Below, piece after piece: positions 58,039-64,000 of a stretch of 64,000 nucleotides of DNA. The notes beneath the pieces are model-generated. The model made no database searches, was not told the DNA's origin, and saw nothing but the letters and a program-made list of their open reading frames with translations. Positions within the stretch are counted from its first letter, which is position 1. Each line of letters opens with the position of its first letter. A program made the translations under genes and the position numbers. Origin of the DNA: Bicyclus anynana (taxonomy: Eukaryota; Arthropoda; Insecta; Lepidoptera; Nymphalidae); contig NC_069095.1 in assembly GCF_947172395.1 (NCBI RefSeq), positions 8,742,001 through 8,806,000 on the forward strand, given 5' to 3'.

Positions 58039-58264
58039 TTAACGTTTCTTTATGGGAATGCCAAACATGACGTTCACATTTCGGTCATTTACATTTGTTT
58101 GTCCACTATCTTCGGATTGTTTGCTTACGTCTTCTAAAACAGAGGGCGGCATTTCGGCTAGCCACCGGCGCTGGCTCTTAAGTGCAACTTCGTATTGTTT
58201 GGACTTTGTTTTTTGGGTTTCCAGTTACTCGATTTTTAACATTGTTTTGAATATTTTTATCCAT
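58039..58264 (-). pseudogene. Frameshifted 74-codon coding sequence, unrecognised
   Basis: Minus strand: ATG at 58264-58262 opens MDKNIQNNVKNRVTGNPKNK; after an A-rich run (AAAAAACAAAG, about 58204-58214) the original frame soon stops, but an overlapping frame continues KQYEVALKSQRRWLAEMPPS and later MFGIPIKKR to TAA at 58039-58041. The joined reading would be about 74 residues, hydrophilic and basic at both ends. There is no splice site of good quality at the frame change, which suggests a one-base frameshift in a decayed or processed copy of a small protein. Family unknown; chance cannot be excluded. Confidence 0.4.
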
Positions 58265-61200
58265 AGTGATATTATAAATGCGAAAGTGATTTTGTCTATA
58301 TCTCTATGTGTTACCTTTTAATGTACGCTGAACCGATAAATTTGGATACACGATAAATGGGACCTTCGAGCAGAACGTTAGCTAATTTTAATCCGGAAAT
58401 ATCCGTGGTTCCTGTGGGAGCCACGGGCTGGTATAACTATTTTATCTTAAATGCTTTTTAACAAACCATACTGCTATTAGATATAGAAAACTACTAATAG
58501 GTACAATGTCAACGAAGCAAAAACAATCTATTTAAAAAACCACAAATAACCTACAAGTAGAACAAAAGCGTAACGAATTTCAATCAACTTTTGACGCCTT
58601 ACAATTGATAAAATTGATTCCGTTCAAAGAATTTGCTCTACAGCAGCATGTCTGTTTAAAACAATCAAGAAGTTACCACTTTGATTGAAAAGCAAAAAGA
58701 AGACAATGTCTACTGCTGTCTGGTCAAATTCTGTATAATAGTATTCATACAATAAAATGTTTTATGCTCTTTTTTATGTCTTGGTGGTCTTACAAAAGCA
58801 ACACCCGTGTATGATACAAAACACACAAGACACCATTCAGTTGTTACATATTGTGTGTTCATTCTATTGTTACAAATAGTGCCAATAATATTTCTTAGAG
58901 TAATTGGTTAGCGCGTGCAACCAACGACCCAACGAGCATCACTGATTGAATGCCGTATGAACCACCCACGCGATGCGCCTGTCATTTGCACTGTTAGGGA
59001 TTGTATCTTGTATTAAGACGATGATATCTTTGATGTAGGCTCATGATTACAATCTTGGGTTACGATATTCAATTACAACTTCAAACGGGACGATACGTTT
59101 TATTTCACTACATTTCTGTACTTAGTAATTTATATGCTAATTTTACGTTTAAAATTTCAAATAATACGAGTAGGACTTCGAAACCTAATAATTCCGACCG
59201 GTCATTATAAAACCATGACATTATTACAAATATTTGACCTCAATCATGGAGTAAATAAATCAATTGATATAACTATGTCAATAATAATGGAGAACATGTA
59301 TTCAACTCGCTCCGTAATTCAATAGTTAGACTCCATAAATTTTAATAAGAGTAATTGGATGACGACAGAAAGTTCGAACAATTCCAATAATAACAATGAT
59401 TTAGGAACTTCATTTATAAATAATACCGGTATTGTGGAATATAAATATAGTGAATGAGAAAACTATTCCAGTATTGGAAGAAAAATAACAGTTCCATCAA
59501 TATTTCTGATAAATTTCGTTGCTCTTTACTTTCCGAATTTTCTGTCTTTATATCACGAGCAAATTGACAATCAACTGGCATTGATTAACCAAACTCTGTC
59601 TCACAAACAGTCTTTACTGCTGAAATCTTTACGCTTGTCACCATTTGGGTGTCTGATGAGTGGCTTTATAAATTGTGAAGCCTTATCATCGTATATTAAT
59701 TTAAGGCTGTCTGTTAAAGTCATCCCCACTTAACATTCCCTAATACAAATTAGTTTATTAAAACCACCAATTTGGTTAATATCCCTTAAATCGAAGATGA
59801 GATCACTGCTGTGTTTCTGCAGCATTACGATATTCGTATTTATCATTTCAACCGTACTCTATGTTCACTATCGACAACGTTTGCTACACGTTGACGTAAA
59901 CAATGGATCCGGTCTTCAATACGTCATGTTGTTTAAGTAACAAATTATCACATCAAGAATGCATAAGCCGAAAAAACAATGATGTATTACAAAAGCTATT
60001 AAGATCAAAGTGCTTGCTAAATAGACATACAGTTAACACTGCCCACCGTTTTAGGCGACAATCAATAACGACTATATCATAGTTAACTTGATTTTAGCAC
60101 ATGGCTACTAAATAGCAATCATACTCGTAAAACAATCATTTCCCACAAATATGAATGAGGATATGAGACATGTTTTAAAGTAAATAATAAAATTAGACGT
60201 ACCAATTCATATAATTTTCTATTCAATAATTTCTGTTTACCCTTTCATTATAGAGAATTATATAGGAGAGTGACCAATTCTACAAATTACCTTTTCATAC
60301 GGAAGCATTACCATAAATAAAAAATTCTCATTCTTTTTTGGTGAAACACAATAGCTCCGAGGAGTTTTCAAATGATTTTGCGTATACGAAATCGAAGTTA
60401 GGTTCGCATACAACTTAACAATGGAGATCGTCTGAAGAGCCTTGCTACCGTGCTACCTCCTAAGGGTTCGAACAAAGAACATAGTATGGGAGTATTAGAA
60501 AGTCCGTTTGCCAAGGATACTTTTTGTCTGTCTTGATTTACTTGAGACAGCGGGGCGTCTGGTCAACGAATAAAATTAATTAATTTTAGCGTTCCTAATA
60601 ATATTTGTGAAATTTGAACTAAACATTTATAAAATCTGTTTGTCAGGGGAATGTGAGTGAATTCGGTATACACTTCATTACTAACACTCAATGAGCTTCT
60701 TTATTAATCACCGGTCCCTTTACACCCTGATGAATATTCATGTTGACTTAAAAGAGGACTAATTCGACCCTTAGAATAAACGAGATGGAAATACATACTT
60801 TTTATTTTCGGATTTTATGATCATGTGACATTATATCATGAAGATAAACGGGTATGTACGTGTTGTAGCTTTCGCTGTTGATCTAATAGTCAGAGTGCAT
60901 GATATCGGGCGAACATTACTTACTACCCAGTGTTCCCAAGCTTGTCATGACGTTTTATGACTTTTTTATTTGCTTTGATGGTCGGAGAAAGGCAACACTG
61001 ATATCCTAGTTAAGTTTCCACTGCTGATAGAGCGACAGTGGTATATTATATTATAATCACTTCGAATGAGTAGTTCAAATGTTTATTTTACTTAAGTTAA
61101 CCTAATGCTACTAAAGCTTTTGTTCGAATTTCTACAAAAACAAATCATTTCCTGCAAAGGAATAGTGAAAATCAGATTCAAATTATCTGTAATTGTTATA

Positions 61201-61900
61201 TCATTTTTGAATAGTTATTTTTTAAGTAGATCTACTAATTCTTATAAATAATACTTATCGGCATTCCGCCCCGAATTTAACTATTCATAAATACAAATAA
61301 TATTATGCGTATCATAAATTAGCGATTATGGACACTGAGTCAAACGTTTGACGTTATTAAGATCCTCAAAACTATGACCTTTTATAGTTTTTTTTAACAT
61401 AAAAACTTTATCAACAGGAAAACCTTTGATATTATTTCTTATCACGTTCGAAGGACCACACAATTTGAAAGAGGACATTATAATTATGTTTCACAGAGAT
61501 TTCAGTTGTAATTTCTTAAAAGCCGAGATCTATACCTAGTGAAAGTTTTCCAAAATAAAGTTATATTTTAATATACGAGCATGTCCGGCGAGAATATAAA
61601 CAGAAGAACAAATGTAAAAGTAAACAATTTAGTATAATTGATATAAAGTTAAATTAAGTAGTATAAAGAAAGAAATTGCGGTGTCTATAACTTATCTTGT
61701 AAACAGGACAAAACAAATAAAAAACCAAGAGGACAATAAGAAATGAGCAAGCTTTATAACTTTATAAGGCGTCTTCGTGTGAGTGCATAATGGGACCATC
61801 AGATCAATGTCGTTGTACCAATTGTGGCCTGCGTTAGAGAGGTGATATCGTAAAGTACATTGCAAAAGAAAATATTGTTATTGTCGTGCATCAAAGGCAT
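58265..61900. other. Long unassigned stretch
   Basis: No exon or named repeat recognised across 3.6 kb. The start (ATATTATAAATGCGAAAGTG) resembles a common repeat terminus word. Confidence 0.35.
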
Positions 61901-61902
61901 AT

Positions 61903-62163
61903 TTAGCTGATTGACGCAAAGTGTTTGGTCTGACTTGGCCGCCTGCTCGATCGCTTAAGCTGATGAAAGTCAAAACACTCGTATACAATATTTATCGAGT
62001 GTGGTGCTTTGGCAGCGTAAATTAAATTTTTATCTCGCTCATAAATTGGTACGCCTGTTAACACCTTCAAGTTATTGAACATTATATCTGCAGGATTAAC
62101 GAGCGATCCGAACATTCCATACGAGCTGGGATCAAAAAATAAACTTGCAATTTTTAATATCAT
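61903..62163 (-). other. Unassigned 86-codon open frame abutting a Helitron
   Basis: Begins MILKIASLFFDPSSYGMFGS and has no known domain. It starts only a few bases from the CTAG end of the Helitron at 62167. Could be part of an unidentified element; function unknown. Confidence 0.2.
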
Positions 62164-62166
62164 AAA

Positions 62167-62345
62167 CTAGCGGACGCCTGCAACTTCATCCGCTCTTAGA
62201 CATCTTTAATCCGGTCCTGTCAGAAAATCCGTTTTTAGCGGACGTCTACCTACTATAAACCTAAACCTAAATATACCTCTTTGCCAAATGACATCTTTGT
62301 ATGTCAAACGGTATTCGATATTTTGTGATGAGAGACCTTTGGCTT
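62167..62345 (-). mobile_element. Helitron family B (minus strand), 3' end intact
   Basis: Minus strand ends GAAGTTGCAGGCGTCCGCTAG and host T; upstream it has AGGACCGGATTAAAGATGTC and AAAGAGGTATATTTAGGTTT. A GTCCGCTAAAA remnant at about 62236-62246 suggests a second, broken end inside. Confidence 0.72.
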
Positions 62346-62349
62346 TTAT

Positions 62350-63402
62350 ATATTAAGACAGATTAAGAGCAAAACAAGTAGGAAAACTCTTACAACAAAT
62401 TCTAACAAGGAAAAAATAAAAGAACTCCAAAATGATAAGAAAACTAATCTGGCTGTAAATAACAATAAAAACACTTGCATATCTGAGTTATATCAAATTA
62501 CACCTACCGATTGCCATTACGGTAATATCCCTTTATAATTCAAACTAAACAAAACATCAAAATTTATGATCGGATCCCGTTGAATAAAGGAACGGAATCA
62601 AAGCGCCACGGATACCGAATAAAGGCGTATTTCTTTCGAAAAAAAAAACATTCTTAAGATGTAGAGATAAAGAAACAACTATTCATAGAGCGCAGTATGA
62701 GGCACCCGCTTTATCATATACTGGATTAGGCCTTTGGAGTCGGGACCGTTGCTTTTATGAAGGCAAATATTTTGACACGCGTGTGAGAAACTAGAGAATA
62801 GATGTATAACGGGATTAAGGTCAATCTTCTCGTCTCTTTCTGCGCAACCATGTTAAGTTTAACTGCTTATCTTACAGGATACACAGAATCCACTTTCGAA
62901 CTCAAATATTTGCCGAGCATAAAAACATTTAACGTTATCAACATCTCAATTTGTCGGAGGCATTTGAATACTGAAATCTAAGCCTTTTAAAGGCTTTTAA
63001 TCTGTATAATTGTCCCACATGCTCTTGTGACGCTGGGGAGAACATCAAAAGGTAAACGGCATTCTCGCATACCACAGGTATCTCTATTGTGAATAAGAAT
63101 GGAGCGTTTTTGGCGCGAGTAATTTTATCCTTTGATATGAATAGCGAATATTCGTAAAGAAGCAAATCATCAGGACACAGATCATGCGTTTTTTAGGAAC
63201 TTAGACCCAACGTTACCTATGGACGATTAGGTTACTAGCTCAGAATCATTGGTGAAGATTATTTGTAATAATGTGTGTAATATTTGCGCATATAGGCCGC
63301 CAAACTTCGATTCAAGGATGCGATAATCACGCAGACGATGATGAATGGAGTACTTTTTGCTGAATTCAGAGCCTTTTTTAACGGTATTTTTATCTATCTT
63401 AT
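62350..63402. other. Unassigned sequence
   Basis: An open minus-strand frame at 62938-63165 (75 codons) has no recognisable domain. No repeat identified. Confidence 0.35.
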
Positions 63403-63417
63403 AGGATTTTAGACCCT

Positions 63418-63600
63418 AAAAGACAACCCCTTCCCGAAGTAATGTTCACATCGGTACCGGGAAGGAAGGGCGGTGAATGTAGGAGGTTTTAGCCCGTAGG
63501 GCACCGTGTATCGGTGAAGTCGGGCTTCGTCATCTAGGCTATGTCCTGGATGTCATCCATGAGGATGACATCCAGACTCCTACAATTTGAAAAAAAAAAA
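63418..63600 (+). mobile_element. 183-bp retro-insertion with poly-A and 15-bp target duplication
   Basis: AGGATTTTAGACCCT occurs at 63403-63417 and 63601-63615. Between them lies a 183-bp insert that ends in 11 A. It includes GGAGGTTTTAGCCCGTAGGG, a 13-bp hairpin (CTGGATGTCATCC at 63546-63558, complement at 63563-63575) and GACTCCTACAATTTG. This is a 5'-truncated LINE or a SINE moved by target-primed reverse transcription. Confidence 0.92.
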
Positions 63601-63615
63601 AGGATTTTAGACCCT

Positions 63616-64000
63616 GCTGCTCCAATTTAGGTTGGAGGGCTTAGAATTTACTCTGTAACAATCATTATCAGATGTTAATGATCGACGGCTTTGCGTGACA
63701 CAAACACAGGAGTGTAACTCCATCAACATTCTTAACTACGAGCTAAGAATTTTTACACAATTTTTGAAAGAAAGGAAAGCCAAATATCGTATGTTCACTG
63801 GCTGATAATAATAATAAATAATGATAAATTTGTCCTACGATAGCCTTTAATATGGTGAGCATGTATGTAAAGGCTGTGGCATGCCGGCTATGTGCTAGCG
63901 AGACTGAACCACAATCCGACCCAGAAATGCGAGGGTTCATATTGATGACGTCATAGAGAAGCCGGCGTATTTGACATTATGGGACGCTAGATTGTGCGAG
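63616..64000. other. Unassigned window end
   Basis: No gene or repeat recognised. Confidence 0.35.

Noticed and set aside
61903..63165. Two open minus-strand frames (86 and 75 codons) as genes
   Set aside because: No motif, signal peptide or splice support; kept only as unassigned.
1..64000. CRISPR arrays, operons, rRNA genes, phage or bacterial genes
   Set aside because: No regularly spaced repeats, ribosome binding sites or rRNA sequence; introns and SINEs show animal nuclear DNA.

Overview
This window is insect nuclear DNA, almost certainly from a moth or butterfly (Lepidoptera). It is AT-rich, its one clear gene is split by GT-AG introns, and it is crowded with repeats typical of lepidopteran genomes: several tRNA-derived SINE families, Helitrons ending in CTAG with a GC-rich 3' hairpin, RTE-type and other non-LTR LINE ends, and short inverted-repeat DNA elements (MITEs). 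No bacterial, organellar or CRISPR features were seen. Family names come from recognition by eye, not from a database search.

Genes. The only confident protein gene is on the minus strand: a DUSP11/PIR1-type RNA 5'-triphosphatase (dual-specificity phosphatase fold). Six exons were assembled from 37507 down to 18766. All five junctions have GT-AG sites and keep the reading frame, giving about 229 residues with an intact HCTHGLNRTGY active site and a basic, Ser/Arg/Tyr-rich tail. The 5' exon(s) that should carry the start codon were not found; they lie upstream of 37507 or beyond the window. Two complete tRNA-Pro genes (anticodons CGG and TGG) lie on the plus strand 3.3 kb apart, at 5920 and 9242.

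Layout. 1-16 kb is a repeat-rich flank with the two tRNAs, SINEs, LINE tails, Helitrons and MITEs. 16.2-18.5 kb looks unique and empty. 18.7-37.5 kb is the DUSP11 gene; its 11.2-kb and 5.3-kb introns hold LINE and SINE copies, nested MITEs, a hAT-type MITE with a perfect 8-bp target duplication, and a duplicated Helitron-associated unit. 38-51 kb is mostly non-coding, with Helitrons, SINEs and a GGGAT minisatellite. 51-64 kb is largely unique AT-rich DNA with a diverged tandem duplication (52.4-52.8 kb), a frameshifted small coding sequence of unknown identity (58.0-58.3 kb) and a 183-bp retro-insertion with a 15-bp target duplication (63.4 kb).

Most interesting for follow-up: (1) two places where direct repeats bracket the same type of Helitron 3' end, as expected for head-to-tail Helitron units; (2) the decayed 74-codon coding sequence at 58 kb; (3) a SINE family whose 3' tail resembles that of a LINE also present here; (4) several MITEs with recognisable ends and target duplications, some nested inside SINEs; (5) GC-rich, non-repetitive islands inside and upstream of the gene that could be regulatory. 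No undescribed multi-gene system was found.
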